Shown here: in pieces, positions 34,660-44,599 of the stretch
Numbering within the stretch: the first letter of the stretch is position 1
Layout of the letters: every line of letters starts with the position of its first letter
Source: Vampirovibrio sp041737375
Lineage (GTDB): Bacteria; Cyanobacteriota; Vampirovibrionia; Vampirovibrionales; Vampirovibrionaceae
DNA length: 64,000 bases
NCBI RefSeq assembly: GCF_041737375.1
Contig: NZ_JBGSRV010000012.1
Location: forward strand, 186,001 to 250,000
Reading direction: 5' to 3'
Notes under the pieces: model-generated
The model's input: the letters and a program-made list of their open reading frames with translations, nothing else
Databases searched by the model: none
What the model was told of the DNA's origin: nothing
Made by a program: the position numbers and the translations under genes

Positions 34660-35061
34660 TTAGGATGCGCTGCCTGCGGTGCGGGTAAATTTGGAGCGCA
34701 AGCCATCAAAGCGCAAGGCTTCATCCTTGCTGTACTCCGTGTTTCTCAGCACCGATTGAGCGGAAGGGTGGATCATGATGATGTTATCAATGTGCAGCTG
34801 CATAAAACTGTAAATGCGGGGCGAACTGGGGCCGTTGCGATTGACCAGCTTGGCGTCTGTTACCGCCAGAAACCGGCGTTCCGGGTCATTCAGCACATCG
34901 CTGATGCGGCGCTCTTCCCGGGTGTTGCGAGAGACGTGAATCACGCCCTGCACCTCGTGATCCTGCGTTAAAATCACCACTTCCATGGGAATGGCGGCAT
35001 CTTTACTGGTAATGCGTTTGCTTTTGGCGCTGCTTTCAGGCTGCGCGGAATCGGCTGTCAT
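34660..35061 (-). CDS. Hypothetical protein
   Basis: A 133-residue protein. ATG 35061 has GTGAGGA nine bases upstream; a TTG eight codons earlier lacks one. A Ser/Lys-rich N-terminus leads to a predicted beta-rich domain: PMEVVILTQDHEVQGVIHVS, ERRISDVLNDPERRFLAVTDAKLV and IYSFMQLHIDNIIMIHPS. That pattern resembles small proteins that handle chemoreceptor or pilus functions in Cyanobacteria, but I cannot name a family. It is followed on the same strand by nothing and faces gpsA. Confidence 0.55.
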   Translation of the reverse strand: MTADSAQPESSAKSKRITSKDAAIPMEVVILTQDHEVQGVIHVSRNTREERRISDVLNDPERRFLAVTDAKLVNRNGPSSPRIYSFMQLHIDNIIMIHPSAQSVLRNTEYSKDEALRFDGLRSKFTRTAGSAS

Positions 35062-35145
35062 AATGGCTGTTTTCCTCACACTCAAATCCGGCGGATATTG
35101 GGGCTATCGGCCAAGGTGAGGAAAAGTTTAATGGGGTTTCAAAAC

Positions 35146-36165
35146 TTAGCTGCGCCGTTCCAGAATGAAATCCACCAAGGCCATTAAGGCGGTTTTGGCA
35201 GGGCCGGGGCTGACGAAATCCAGAGCCTTTTTGGCTTGATCAACATAGCCATTGGCCAGTTGCCGGGTTTCTTCAATAGCCGCGCTTTTAGCCAGATACC
35301 CCTGAATGCGGGCAATCAGGCTTTCCTCGGCGGGGGCTTCAAACAGGGCGCTCACCAGTTGGCGAAGCTCGGCACGTTCTTCGGCGGACAAGGCTTGTGA
35401 TTCCATGGCAATTAAAATGGGGGCGGTCAGCAGGCCGTTTCGCAGGTCATCCAGCACCGGTTTGCCCATTTCTTGCTCGGTGGCGGTGTAATCCAGCAAG
35501 TCATCCATCACTTGAAAGGCAATGCCAAAGTGGTGGCCGTAAGCCTTCAGCAATTGAATCTGCGCTTCGGGCAGCCCGTTGATGACCCCGGCGGATTCAC
35601 AACCGGCGGAAAACAGGCTCGCCGTTTTGCAAATGGTTTTTTTGTAGTAACTGTCCCAGGAGGCTTCCAGTTGATAGCTGGTGTGCATCTGCTCCACTTC
35701 GCCATCGCACAAATCGGCCAGTACATGGGCAAAAATGGAAACCAGCCGTGGGTTTCCCAGCTTGGCCAGTTTTACGCTGGCCTGGGCCAGTAAATAATCG
35801 CCGCTAAGCACCGAAATTTTATTGCCCCATTGGGCCCGCACCGTTTTTTTACCCCGCCGCAACTCGGAGCCATCAATCACATCATCGTGCAACAGGGTGG
35901 CCACGTGAATCATTTCGGCCACGGCAGCCACTTCCACGGTTTGGTGAACCCCGGTTTCATCCTGGGCTTGGCTGGCTTGGCCGCACAGCAGGGTAACCAC
36001 CGGGCGCAGGTACTTACCGCCCCCTACCAGCGAGTATTCCACCGTTTCAGCCAACGCCATGGAATCGGGGGGGATAATGGCTTTTAAACTCTCTTTAACC
36101 GCGCTTAACGGGGTTATGGCTAAATCAAAGGCGTCTTGGACCGCAGGAGACAACAAGGGAGGCAT
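35146..36165 (-). CDS. Polyprenyl (trans-isoprenyl) diphosphate synthase
   Basis: A 339-residue enzyme condensing isopentenyl diphosphate onto allylic diphosphates. The first Asp-rich motif is LLHDDVIDGSELRRGKKTV, the second is FQVMDDLLDYTATEQEMGKP, and GGGKYLRPVVTLL is the conserved IPP-binding block. Residues before the first Asp motif are small, which favours long-chain products (octaprenyl or solanesyl type, for quinones), but chain length cannot be fixed by eye. The start is ATG 36165 with AGGAA upstream. Confidence 0.92.
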   Translation of the reverse strand: MPPLLSPAVQDAFDLAITPLSAVKESLKAIIPPDSMALAETVEYSLVGGGKYLRPVVTLLCGQASQAQDETGVHQTVEVAAVAEMIHVATLLHDDVIDGSELRRGKKTVRAQWGNKISVLSGDYLLAQASVKLAKLGNPRLVSIFAHVLADLCDGEVEQMHTSYQLEASWDSYYKKTICKTASLFSAGCESAGVINGLPEAQIQLLKAYGHHFGIAFQVMDDLLDYTATEQEMGKPVLDDLRNGLLTAPILIAMESQALSAEERAELRQLVSALFEAPAEESLIARIQGYLAKSAAIEETRQLANGYVDQAKKALDFVSPGPAKTALMALVDFILERRS

Positions 36166-36360
36166 GGGTAAACTGAATTCCTTCCGGCAGCAAATTGCTT
36201 TTTTTCGGTTGGTTAGGGTCATTATCGGAAAGAACCGGGGCCACGTCAAACATGCGGGTTTTACAAACCGGCTGAATCAGGGGACAATAAAGACCTTGCA
36301 AGCCTTGATAGTCAGGGGTTCCGCATTGTCTTCCGTAAAAAAGCCCGTTTTAAAAAGAAA

Positions 36361-39300
36361 TTGAAGCCCATGCCATTTTCGATTACCAGAGTTGAAGGCC
36401 CCCCCGGCAGCGGAAAAAGTCGGTTTTTAGCCCGTGAGGCCATCCGGCTGGTGGTGCAGGAGGGGATTTCAGCCTCCAGCGTATTGCTTTTAGGGGTGAG
36501 TGGCGGCAATAAACATCGCTTAACCGCTGATTTGTCTCAGGAAGCAAAACTGGCCAACGCACCAGCCCTGCGTATTGCTGTGAATACGCTGGATGAATGG
36601 CTGCTGGGCTTAATCAATCAGGGCCAGCCCGCAGAGAGCCAATGGAGACTGCTCAGCGATCTGCAAACTCAGGCCATCCTCGGTGAGAGTATCCGGGGGC
36701 GGATGACTGCCGCCGATGCGCTGTATTACGCCAGTCATCAACCGTCATTCAGCCGAATGGTGGCCGGATTTATCCGACAGTGTCAGTTGCAAAACCTGAC
36801 CCCGCATGATTTACAGCAACAGGCCGCCGAATCCCCCCGCTTGCAGTGGCTGGCTGGGGTTTATGAAGCGTTTGAGGCCCAGTGCCAAGCCGCCCGCTTG
36901 TTAACCTATCCGGCCCTCATTCATCAGGTGTCGGGGCTGGATCTCCAAGCCCTGATTAATTTGCCTCAGGGTATTTTACCCCAGGTGATATTAATCGATG
37001 AGGCGCAAGAGCTGTCTGAGGCCCATTACCGTTTTTTCAACCAGTTGCCGCTGGCTTTGGTGATGGCTGGGAATGAAAAATTGAGCGTGCGAAGCCATCG
37101 TGGCGCTCAGCCGCTGGCGTTTCAGTCCTATTTTGAATCGTGTCAGCGACCGGTTACTTCTCATGTGTTGCAAGCCTGTATGCGGGGCAATACCGCCATT
37201 CTATCCCTGCTAAACGCGTTTTTGCCCCAGCCGGTATGGGAAGAGCAGGCCCCGGACTTGGCGCAACTCGACGCCTTGGTTCAATTCGGCTATTACCGGG
37301 ATCCTGAGGCTGAGGCGCTGGCTTTGGCCGAGCAAATAGCGGCCTTTGTCGCTCAGCAATCGGTGGGGAATCGACCGGCCACTTGGGAAGACTGCGCCGT
37401 TTTGCTGCGTTCCTCTCATTACCGGGAGCCGCTGAGAACCGCATTGCGGCAAAAGAACATTCCCTTTTGGGATGAGGCCCTTTCCGAAGCCTCCCGGCAC
37501 TTTCAGCGGGATTTTTACTCCCTGCTGCACGTTTTTGAAGGCTGGGAGCGTTTGGGCCTGCAACCGGAACACTTTACGCTCCGTCAAACCCTCACGGCGT
37601 ATTTGGCGCAGTGTGGCCTTTCCACGCCTGATACCGCCGCTTTCATGCAGGCGGATAATCGCCACCTCACCCGCTGGCTGGAATCCGTGCTGCAAGAGGG
37701 ATCTAAAAATCAGGCCATTCAGCATTTAAAAGCCTCCAAGCCCGCCGATTTTGAATGGCAGTTGCCCCAATGGCTGGAGGCCTCCGACAGTCCACCCGAT
37801 ATTGTGGCCGCCTTGCGGGCGCTAATTGCCATGTACGCCAGCTGGCAAGCCCATCGGGATCCGGTGGCCCTCACCCGGCAGGCCCTTCAGGCGCTCACCT
37901 CGGAAGCACTGCCCGGTGAGGATGGCCCGGATGCTGCCTTGGGCGAGGAACTCACCCAATTTCAGGAGCAACTGAGCCAACTGGCGGAACGATTCCAGCA
38001 GGCCACCGGCAAGCCCATTTTATTAGCCACCTTGCTGGGCCAATACGAAACACTTTGGCAACCCTCGGGATCGCCTTTGGGATCGAAAGGCTTAGCGGCC
38101 AAGGGGGTTCGCCTGTTGAGCATTCACCAGGCTCAGGGGGAAAGCTTTGCGTGGGTGGCCATTCCCTTTTTGGTGAGCGATGAATTTCCCAATGGGCGAG
38201 AGGCTCCCGAGTTACTGGGGCAGACAGAACAAGCCTGTTTGCCCGCTGGCTTTAACGGGGGATTAACAGAAGCCGAAGAAAAGCGCCTGTTTGCGGTGGG
38301 TGCCAGTCGGGCCACCCATCAACTGTTGTTAAGCGCCCATCGGCAGGTGGAAACGGAGCGAATCCTGCCCTCCTCCTTTTATACGGCCATGCTGGCTGAA
38401 AAGCGGCGGTTGCTCAATCGGCCCTCTCAGTCCGTGGTGTGTTGGTGTGAGACGGGGGGCGAGCGCAAAAGCAGGAAAGCCTGTGAAGTGGACGCTTGCA
38501 GTTGGGCGCCGCTGGCTGAGGCTGAGGTTGAAACTAGACGCCCTCAGGAGACGTATCAGGGGTCTTCCCGGTGGGCAGACTTACCATCCCAGCCGGATGA
38601 ACCGGTGTTTGTCCCTGATTTTGAACTGATTACCAGTCCCACCGCTATTGGTAATTACATGAAATGCCCCCGACAGTTTTATTACAAGCACTTGCTGGGT
38701 TTGCCAGAAGCCGGAAATGTTGCCGCCAGTTTGGGAACGCTGGTGCATAAGGTCATGGAAGTCTTCAACAGTCAAACACCGGTGGGGGAATACACTCCCC
38801 AGCGTCTGATTGACATTGCGGAAGCCTTGTTCGATTTTGAGACGAACCCCGATCACTTCTACCTGTCCGGCTTTGGGGAGCGGGAAATGCGGGAGTTGTC
38901 CCAAATGAGCCCTTTGAGCCGAAGCGCTCTGAAATCTCGTTTGTTGGCCTCCATCGAGGACTTAAAAGAAAAAGGCTACTTCGATCGCTATGGCACGCTG
39001 AAAGCGGTTCACGCTGAGAAGGCGTTCAATTCGGTGACCATTGAGGGCATTGCCCGCTGCCGGTTCAAAGGTAAGGTGGATGCGGTCATTCAACGGGCCG
39101 ACGGGCTGTGGGAAGTGATTGATTATAAAACTTATGGTCCCGGCAAATACGGCACCCGTTGGGCGTTGTGCGAAGAGAAATTCCAGAAAACGCTGGCCCC
39201 CTTGCCGGATGAGGAGGCCATGCCGCATGCGGAGCGCTTTGCGGAGAAGATGAATGGCAGTTATCCTCTGGATTATCAGTTGCCGTTGTACTATCTGGCC

Positions 39301-39594
39301 TGTTTGGGTGATCCGGCTTATGGCAATCAGTTGGCGGGCGTTTCCCTGCAACTGGTTCGCCCTCAGTTCCCGGATAATCCCGAGCAAGGCGCCATTCGGC
39401 TCGGTATTTCCGCTGAGGCGCTGGCGGCCCAACAGGCCCAGCTCACTCAGGATATTCAAACCTATATTGTGAACCCCATTCTGGAAAGTCAGCAATTTGC
39501 GGCCACCCCGGCGGTGGGGGCCTGCGATTACTGCGCTTACGCTGGCATTTGTGAAATGGGTCAGACCGCTGATGACTTGGGAGAACCCGCTTGA
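36361..39594 (+). CDS. Helicase-like protein with C-terminal Fe-S PD-(D/E)XK nuclease (AddB/RecB-like)
   Basis: Up to 1077 residues (TTG 36361; ATG 36370 is also possible). An N-terminal UvrD-like half has Walker A GPPGSGKS, Walker B VILIDEAQE and late motifs LLSIHQAQGESF and FAVGASRATHQLLLSAHR, so the motor site looks intact. The C-terminal nuclease has GKVDAVIQ, VIDYKTYGPGKYG (Asp-X-Lys) and YQLPLYYLA. One Cys at about 769 (CPRQFYYK) and three at about 1055-1064 (CDYCAYAGIC) form the AddB-type iron-sulfur clamp around it. It overlaps the next helicase gene by 4 bases; together they look like a double-strand-break repair or DNA-degrading complex. Confidence 0.87.
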   Translation: MKPMPFSITRVEGPPGSGKSRFLAREAIRLVVQEGISASSVLLLGVSGGNKHRLTADLSQEAKLANAPALRIAVNTLDEWLLGLINQGQPAESQWRLLSDLQTQAILGESIRGRMTAADALYYASHQPSFSRMVAGFIRQCQLQNLTPHDLQQQAAESPRLQWLAGVYEAFEAQCQAARLLTYPALIHQVSGLDLQALINLPQGILPQVILIDEAQELSEAHYRFFNQLPLALVMAGNEKLSVRSHRGAQPLAFQSYFESCQRPVTSHVLQACMRGNTAILSLLNAFLPQPVWEEQAPDLAQLDALVQFGYYRDPEAEALALAEQIAAFVAQQSVGNRPATWEDCAVLLRSSHYREPLRTALRQKNIPFWDEALSEASRHFQRDFYSLLHVFEGWERLGLQPEHFTLRQTLTAYLAQCGLSTPDTAAFMQADNRHLTRWLESVLQEGSKNQAIQHLKASKPADFEWQLPQWLEASDSPPDIVAALRALIAMYASWQAHRDPVALTRQALQALTSEALPGEDGPDAALGEELTQFQEQLSQLAERFQQATGKPILLATLLGQYETLWQPSGSPLGSKGLAAKGVRLLSIHQAQGESFAWVAIPFLVSDEFPNGREAPELLGQTEQACLPAGFNGGLTEAEEKRLFAVGASRATHQLLLSAHRQVETERILPSSFYTAMLAEKRRLLNRPSQSVVCWCETGGERKSRKACEVDACSWAPLAEAEVETRRPQETYQGSSRWADLPSQPDEPVFVPDFELITSPTAIGNYMKCPRQFYYKHLLGLPEAGNVAASLGTLVHKVMEVFNSQTPVGEYTPQRLIDIAEALFDFETNPDHFYLSGFGEREMRELSQMSPLSRSALKSRLLASIEDLKEKGYFDRYGTLKAVHAEKAFNSVTIEGIARCRFKGKVDAVIQRADGLWEVIDYKTYGPGKYGTRWALCEEKFQKTLAPLPDEEAMPHAERFAEKMNGSYPLDYQLPLYYLACLGDPAYGNQLAGVSLQLVRPQFPDNPEQGAIRLGISAEALAAQQAQLTQDIQTYIVNPILESQQFAATPAVGACDYCAYAGICEMGQTADDLGEPA

Positions 39595-42344
39595 GCCAGT
39601 TAGATTTGTTTGACGCCCCGGATGCGGAGCCTGTGACCGCCACCGCCCAATCTTTAACGGCCACGGCGGAGAGCGCCCTCTTTTTGGCGGGCCTCAACCC
39701 CCAGCAACAAGATGCCGTAATGACCCCCATTGATATGCCCTTACAGGTTTTGGCCGGAGCAGGAACCGGCAAAACCGAGTTGATTTCCCGGCGGTTTGTA
39801 AAGCTGGTGAAGGATTTGCGCCACAAGGGCTTTGCCCGCCCGGAAGAATCGGTTTTGGTGGTGACTTTTACCAAGGATGCCGCCCAAGGCATGCGGGAGC
39901 GGATTCATGGCCGGTTGCTGGAGAGCGGGGAAAGCGGATTGGGGCCGCAAGCCTGGATCAGTACATTTCATCAATTTTGTATGCGCTTGCTGCGTTTGCA
40001 TGCCTGGGAAGTGGGCCTGCCGCCTGATTTTGTGACCTTGAATCAGCTTGAGCAGCAGGTGATTTTCAACCGGGTTATGCAAGGCGTGTTGCTGGGTGAA
40101 AACGGGGATTTAACGGCCCTGCTGGCCCAAACTCGGCTAAACAAGGTATTGCCCGATGATGTGCTGTCCCTCCCTCGTTTAGAAGCCTGTGGCATTGAGG
40201 ACGTGGAAGGTACTTTATCGCCCCAGCGGGTGTATGGGCTGATTAACCGCATTAAAACCGCCGGATTGTCTCCGCTGGAATTTTACCAAACGGCGTGCGC
40301 CCAGTCCGCCGCTTTAACGGAAGCGCTGAAACAGTTGCCCACCCCTCACTATAAAGACAGCGACAAGCTGGATAATATGCTGGCCAAGCTGGAGGCATGG
40401 GTGTCTGCGCTACAACCGTGGGCGCATGCGGATTGGAACCCCATTGCTGATGTTGAGCGCAAGGCCGAAAAAAAAGGAAAAAAACTGACCCCCAGCGACT
40501 ATAAGGCCCCGGTGGAAGGGCTGGCCAAATTTTATTTGGTGCCCAAAACGTTTGAGCCCGCTTTTCCTGAAACCGGCGGGATGGATATCCTGCTCTCGGT
40601 GGAATTGCAGCTGATAGGCATGATTAGCGCCATTTACGCCTTGTATCAGGATCGCTTGCTGAAAGAAGGGGCCTGCGACTTTGATGATTTGATCAACCAT
40701 ACCATTCGGCTGCTGGAAGTGCGCCCCGACCTGCGCCAACGCTACCAGAACCAGTTTGAGGCGGTTATTGTGGATGAGTTTCAGGATTCCAACGGTAGCC
40801 AGTTGCGGTTGCTGAGCCTGGTGGTTCGGGAGGGTTCCCGCAATTTAACGGTGGTGGGCGATGAAAAGCAGTCTATCTACGCCTTTCGCTTTGCCCAGCC
40901 CGAAAATTTACGCCTTATTTTTGGCAATCACCCCCATAAAACGGTGAACCTGCAAACCAACTACCGTTCTTATCCGCCGGTGTTGGGGGTGGCCAACCAT
41001 TTAACCGATCAGATTACCCGCTATCCCAATCAGCGCTTGAACCCCAGCGAGAAGAACGCCCCACATCAGGCCCCTCTGGTCACCTGGCTGAGTTTTGATG
41101 AGCCGGTGGAAAAAGACGATGGTTCTCTGGCTAAAAAGCCCATTGCCTTGCAAAAAGAGCGAGAGGCCCAGTTTATCGCCATAGAAATCGCCCGACTGGC
41201 CCAGACTGGAGACTATCACTTTTCCGATATGGCCATTCTGGTGAAATCTCACGCCAAAGCCGAGCAAATTCAGGGGGCCTTGGCGGATTTGGGCATTCCG
41301 TCCATCAAGTCCAAAACGCTGGGCTTTTTTCAGGAATCGGTGATTAAAGACGCGCTGGCCCTGCTGCGCCTGATGTGCGATTTGAGCGATGAGCTTTCCC
41401 TGACCCGCATTTTGCAGGTTAAGTTGAATCACCGGCAGTTGCTGGCCTTAATGGCCTTGAAAAAAAGGTTGCCTCATTCGCCGGGGCATGCCAGGCCCAG
41501 TCTGTTTGACGCCTGCCTGAGCCTGAAATCCAACCCTGCCCACTGCCCGGAACTATCGGCTGGGGTGGCCGAGGCGGTGGGCGATTTGGCCTTTCAACTG
41601 CTGGCCATTCGCAAGCGCAAGGCCCGCTTATCGCCAGTGCAGCTATTTTTGGCCCTGGCTGGGGTGGTGGGACTCATTGCGCCTGAAACGCCGGAATGGT
41701 TGAAAAAGCAGCAACGCATTCGCTTAAAAACCTTTGAAAAGCTGCTGTATCTGTTTGGCCAAAACAAGCCCATTCAGCCTACTTTGGATGAGGTGCTGGA
41801 TATTTTGAACCAGTATGAGGCCAACCCCAATCAGGAATTGCCGGTGTCAGAAGAATTATCGGGTGAGGACGCCGTGCGGATTATGACCGTGTTTGCGGCC
41901 AAGGGGCTGGAATTTCCGGTGGTGTTTGTGGCCTACGCCGATAAAAGCGGAACCCGGGGCGGGGATGACACCTTGCTGCTGTTTGATCCCCAATATGCAG
42001 GCAAGGCCGGTTTCGGGCTGGTGTTGGGTAAGCTGAACGGGCTGGATAACCTGAAAAAAGAGGTGTATCAAAAAAGCTGGATGGGACCTCGTTCGGCCAC
42101 CGAAGCCCAGCGGGTGTTTTATGTGGCCCTGACACGGGCTATGCGTAAGCTGTATGTACTACGCAGCGATCAGTCCGCCGACTGGACCGCAGCGGCGGAG
42201 TATCCCTCCGAGTGGGTGGAGGCATTGTCAGAGGTTCAGCATGAGCATCACTTGTCTATCACTTACTGGCTGGCGGATAAGGCGCCGATTCGACAGGCCA
42301 TGGCGGCTTTGCAGGCCAAGGAGCCAGCCGCTTCTTCCGTTTAG
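39591..42344 (+). CDS. UvrD/AddA-type superfamily 1 DNA helicase
   Basis: A 917-residue helicase. The start is TTG 39591 with GGGAG upstream, overlapping the stop of the previous gene. Motifs: GAGTGKTE (I), VTFTKDAAQGMRERI (Ia), VIVDEFQDSNGSQLRLL (II), VVGDEKQSIYAFRFAQPENL (III), NLQTNYRSYP (IV), RIMTVFAAKGLEFPVVFVAYAD (V) and EAQRVFYVALTRAMRKLYVLR (VI). It ends soon after motif VI, so it lacks the C-terminal nuclease of AddA and RecB. The partner supplies the only nuclease. It probably translocates 3' to 5' on single-stranded DNA. Confidence 0.92.
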   Translation: MSQLDLFDAPDAEPVTATAQSLTATAESALFLAGLNPQQQDAVMTPIDMPLQVLAGAGTGKTELISRRFVKLVKDLRHKGFARPEESVLVVTFTKDAAQGMRERIHGRLLESGESGLGPQAWISTFHQFCMRLLRLHAWEVGLPPDFVTLNQLEQQVIFNRVMQGVLLGENGDLTALLAQTRLNKVLPDDVLSLPRLEACGIEDVEGTLSPQRVYGLINRIKTAGLSPLEFYQTACAQSAALTEALKQLPTPHYKDSDKLDNMLAKLEAWVSALQPWAHADWNPIADVERKAEKKGKKLTPSDYKAPVEGLAKFYLVPKTFEPAFPETGGMDILLSVELQLIGMISAIYALYQDRLLKEGACDFDDLINHTIRLLEVRPDLRQRYQNQFEAVIVDEFQDSNGSQLRLLSLVVREGSRNLTVVGDEKQSIYAFRFAQPENLRLIFGNHPHKTVNLQTNYRSYPPVLGVANHLTDQITRYPNQRLNPSEKNAPHQAPLVTWLSFDEPVEKDDGSLAKKPIALQKEREAQFIAIEIARLAQTGDYHFSDMAILVKSHAKAEQIQGALADLGIPSIKSKTLGFFQESVIKDALALLRLMCDLSDELSLTRILQVKLNHRQLLALMALKKRLPHSPGHARPSLFDACLSLKSNPAHCPELSAGVAEAVGDLAFQLLAIRKRKARLSPVQLFLALAGVVGLIAPETPEWLKKQQRIRLKTFEKLLYLFGQNKPIQPTLDEVLDILNQYEANPNQELPVSEELSGEDAVRIMTVFAAKGLEFPVVFVAYADKSGTRGGDDTLLLFDPQYAGKAGFGLVLGKLNGLDNLKKEVYQKSWMGPRSATEAQRVFYVALTRAMRKLYVLRSDQSADWTAAAEYPSEWVEALSEVQHEHHLSITYWLADKAPIRQAMAALQAKEPAASSV

Positions 42345-42553
42345 CCTGACCGGATTACTGTTTTTATTTTTTGTTCGTCATCAATTTTTGAGCGCCCCTT
42401 TTTTTCATCAAACTGTAACCTGACTGGGATATGATTTGCCCTGAAGGGTTTCAATCATTTATTTTACAAAACAGGCTTTCCGAACCGGTGCTTTCAAGAC
42501 CGGCAAAGTCGCTTATCTGCGCCTGAAAGCCGGATTCATCTGGAGAAAAGCTC

Positions 42554-43435
42554 ATGCTTGGACATTTTGAGACAACCCGCCCCGCTGTTTCGGTGGTGGG
42601 GCATCGGGGGGCCACTACCCACCGGGAACCCGCCCGAGTGATGCCTGAAAATACCATTCCCGCCTTTGTAGAGGCGCACCGGCAAGGGGCGGCCATTGAG
42701 CTGGATGTGATGTCCACACAAGATGGCAAGGTGGTGGTACATCACGACTTTAAGACCGGCCGGATGTTTCGGCTGCCCAGCGTGCAGAAAAAAGTTCGCA
42801 ATACCACCTGGAAAGAATTGCAGTACGCTGAATTCAACGCCAAAGAGCACGAGCGCTCCATTCGCCGCTTAATGGGCCCGGCAACCCCCTATAAAAGTCC
42901 ACAGGCCTTTGAAAAGCTTCAGGTACCGGCCTTGGAGGCTGTTTTAGACCGCTTGCCCGAGGCCCGGTTTTATATAGAGCTAAAAACAGTGGCCCCCTTC
43001 GGCAATGGTGATTTGGAAAAAAAGGTGGCCCGCATTATTCAGGAAAGAAAGCTGGAGGATCGGGTTACGGTGCTGAGTTTTTCGCCGGTCAGCCTGCGTA
43101 AAATCAAACGGCACAACCCCAAAATCCACACGGCCCTCAACGTGGACATTCCACCCTTCATCAAGCAGAACGCCTTGCTGCTGAAAGGCTTTGTGAATGT
43201 TTACGCAAAGGGTTTGGCAAAGGCCAACGCCATACAGCCCTCTTATTCCGACGTTACACCGGGGCTGGTTCAAACGGCACGTTCGGCGGGTATGCCCTTG
43301 GTGGCCTGGGCCAGCGGTGAAACCCGTGAGGAAGAGCGCCAAAAATTTCCGAAATTGCTGGCCATGGGGGTGAATGGCTTGATTACCAACGCCGTGGATC
43401 TGCTGAACGAGGTTATTAAAAAACAACCCGATTAG
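42554..43435 (+). CDS. Glycerophosphodiester phosphodiesterase family protein
   Basis: A 293-residue protein. GGAG lies nine bases before ATG 42554. GHRGATTHREPARVMPENTI and IELDVMSTQDGKVVVHHD contain the paired His and metal ligands (Glu, Asp) of GDPD enzymes, which release sn-glycerol-3-phosphate from glycerophosphodiesters. YIELK and the C-terminal VNGLITNAVDLLNEV complete the barrel. The insert between HRG and PENT is longer than usual. There is no signal peptide, so it is probably cytoplasmic. The released product could feed plsY. Confidence 0.9.
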   Translation: MLGHFETTRPAVSVVGHRGATTHREPARVMPENTIPAFVEAHRQGAAIELDVMSTQDGKVVVHHDFKTGRMFRLPSVQKKVRNTTWKELQYAEFNAKEHERSIRRLMGPATPYKSPQAFEKLQVPALEAVLDRLPEARFYIELKTVAPFGNGDLEKKVARIIQERKLEDRVTVLSFSPVSLRKIKRHNPKIHTALNVDIPPFIKQNALLLKGFVNVYAKGLAKANAIQPSYSDVTPGLVQTARSAGMPLVAWASGETREEERQKFPKLLAMGVNGLITNAVDLLNEVIKKQPD

Positions 43436-43638
43436 ACCGGGCTGAACCGGGGTCCGCCCCGCAAGGCAAGAATCCTCATGCGTAAACGTTGGCTTGTGCT
43501 ACACTGTTGGCACTTGGCCCTGCTTTCCAGCGTTGGGATTCTCTTTTGAGGAAAAATCCCGGTCGTCCCCGGAGAGATTGGTCAGCCATCGGCTTTACGC
43601 ATTCGTTTCCCTGTTTTCTAAAGAAAGATTCAGACATC

Positions 43639-44532
43639 ATGGCACTCACATTTCAGGAACTCGTCGCCAACCTTAACCAGTATTGGGCCCAACAGGGCTG
43701 CGTGGTGCAATTTCCCTACGATATGGAAAAAGGGGCCAGCACCATGAACCCGGCCACTTTTTTAAGAGTGCTGGGGCCTGAACCCTGGAATGTGGGAAAT
43801 GTGGACCCTTGCCGCCGCCCTACGGATGGCCGCTACGGGGAAAATCCAAACCGCTTGCAGCACTACTTTCAGTATCAGGTCATCATGAAGCCTTCTCCAG
43901 ATAATATTCAGGATTTGTACCTGAACAGTCTGGAAGTGCTGGGCATTAAAATTGCAGATCACGACATCCGCTTTGTGGAAGACAACTGGGAATCTCCCAC
44001 CCTGGGCGCTTGGGGCGTGGGCTGGGAAGTGTGGCTGGATGGCATGGAAATTACCCAGTTCACCTACTTTCAACAGGCAGGCGGGCTGGATATTTCCCCC
44101 ACTGCCGTGGAAATTACCTACGGTTGCGAGCGTATTTCCATGTATCTGCAAGATGTAGACAGCGTGTACAAGCTAAAGTGGAACGATACCCTGACCTACG
44201 GGGATATTTATCTGCAAAATGAAATTGAGCAGTCTAAATACAATTTTGAGGTGTCTAACCCCCAAACGCTGATGCAGTTGTTTGATCTGTATCGGGGTGA
44301 AGTGGAAAACGCCCTGGCGCACGATTTGGTGCTGCCCGCTTACGATTATGTGCTGAAATGTTCTCACGCCTTTAACCTGCTGGATGCCCGAGGGGTGATT
44401 AGCAAGGATGAGCGTACCAACTACATTTTGCGGATTCGCCGCTTGGCCGAACAAGTGGCCAAACTGTACGTACAACAGCGAGAAGCGCTGGGCTTTCCGT
44501 TGCTAAAAACGCAGGCTCCCCAGTTGAAGTAA
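43639..44532 (+). CDS. glyQ: Glycine-tRNA ligase alpha subunit
   Basis: A 297-residue class II synthetase subunit from ATG 43639. CVVQFPYDMEKGASTMNPATF, RRPTDGRYGENPNRLQHYFQ and EVWLDGMEITQFTYFQQAGG are highly conserved GlyQ blocks. The bacterial enzyme is a heterotetramer with GlyS, whose gene normally follows; here an NfeD/SPFH pair follows instead, so glyS must lie elsewhere. A tRNA-Gly(CCC) gene is at 2432-2507. Confidence 0.96.
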   Translation: MALTFQELVANLNQYWAQQGCVVQFPYDMEKGASTMNPATFLRVLGPEPWNVGNVDPCRRPTDGRYGENPNRLQHYFQYQVIMKPSPDNIQDLYLNSLEVLGIKIADHDIRFVEDNWESPTLGAWGVGWEVWLDGMEITQFTYFQQAGGLDISPTAVEITYGCERISMYLQDVDSVYKLKWNDTLTYGDIYLQNEIEQSKYNFEVSNPQTLMQLFDLYRGEVENALAHDLVLPAYDYVLKCSHAFNLLDARGVISKDERTNYILRIRRLAEQVAKLYVQQREALGFPLLKTQAPQLK

Positions 44533-44599
44533 TTAAGGCCGGGGCTCATCGGCTACAATAAAACAAGTTGTTGGATGCTTCCGGGTGAAGGCGGTTTTT

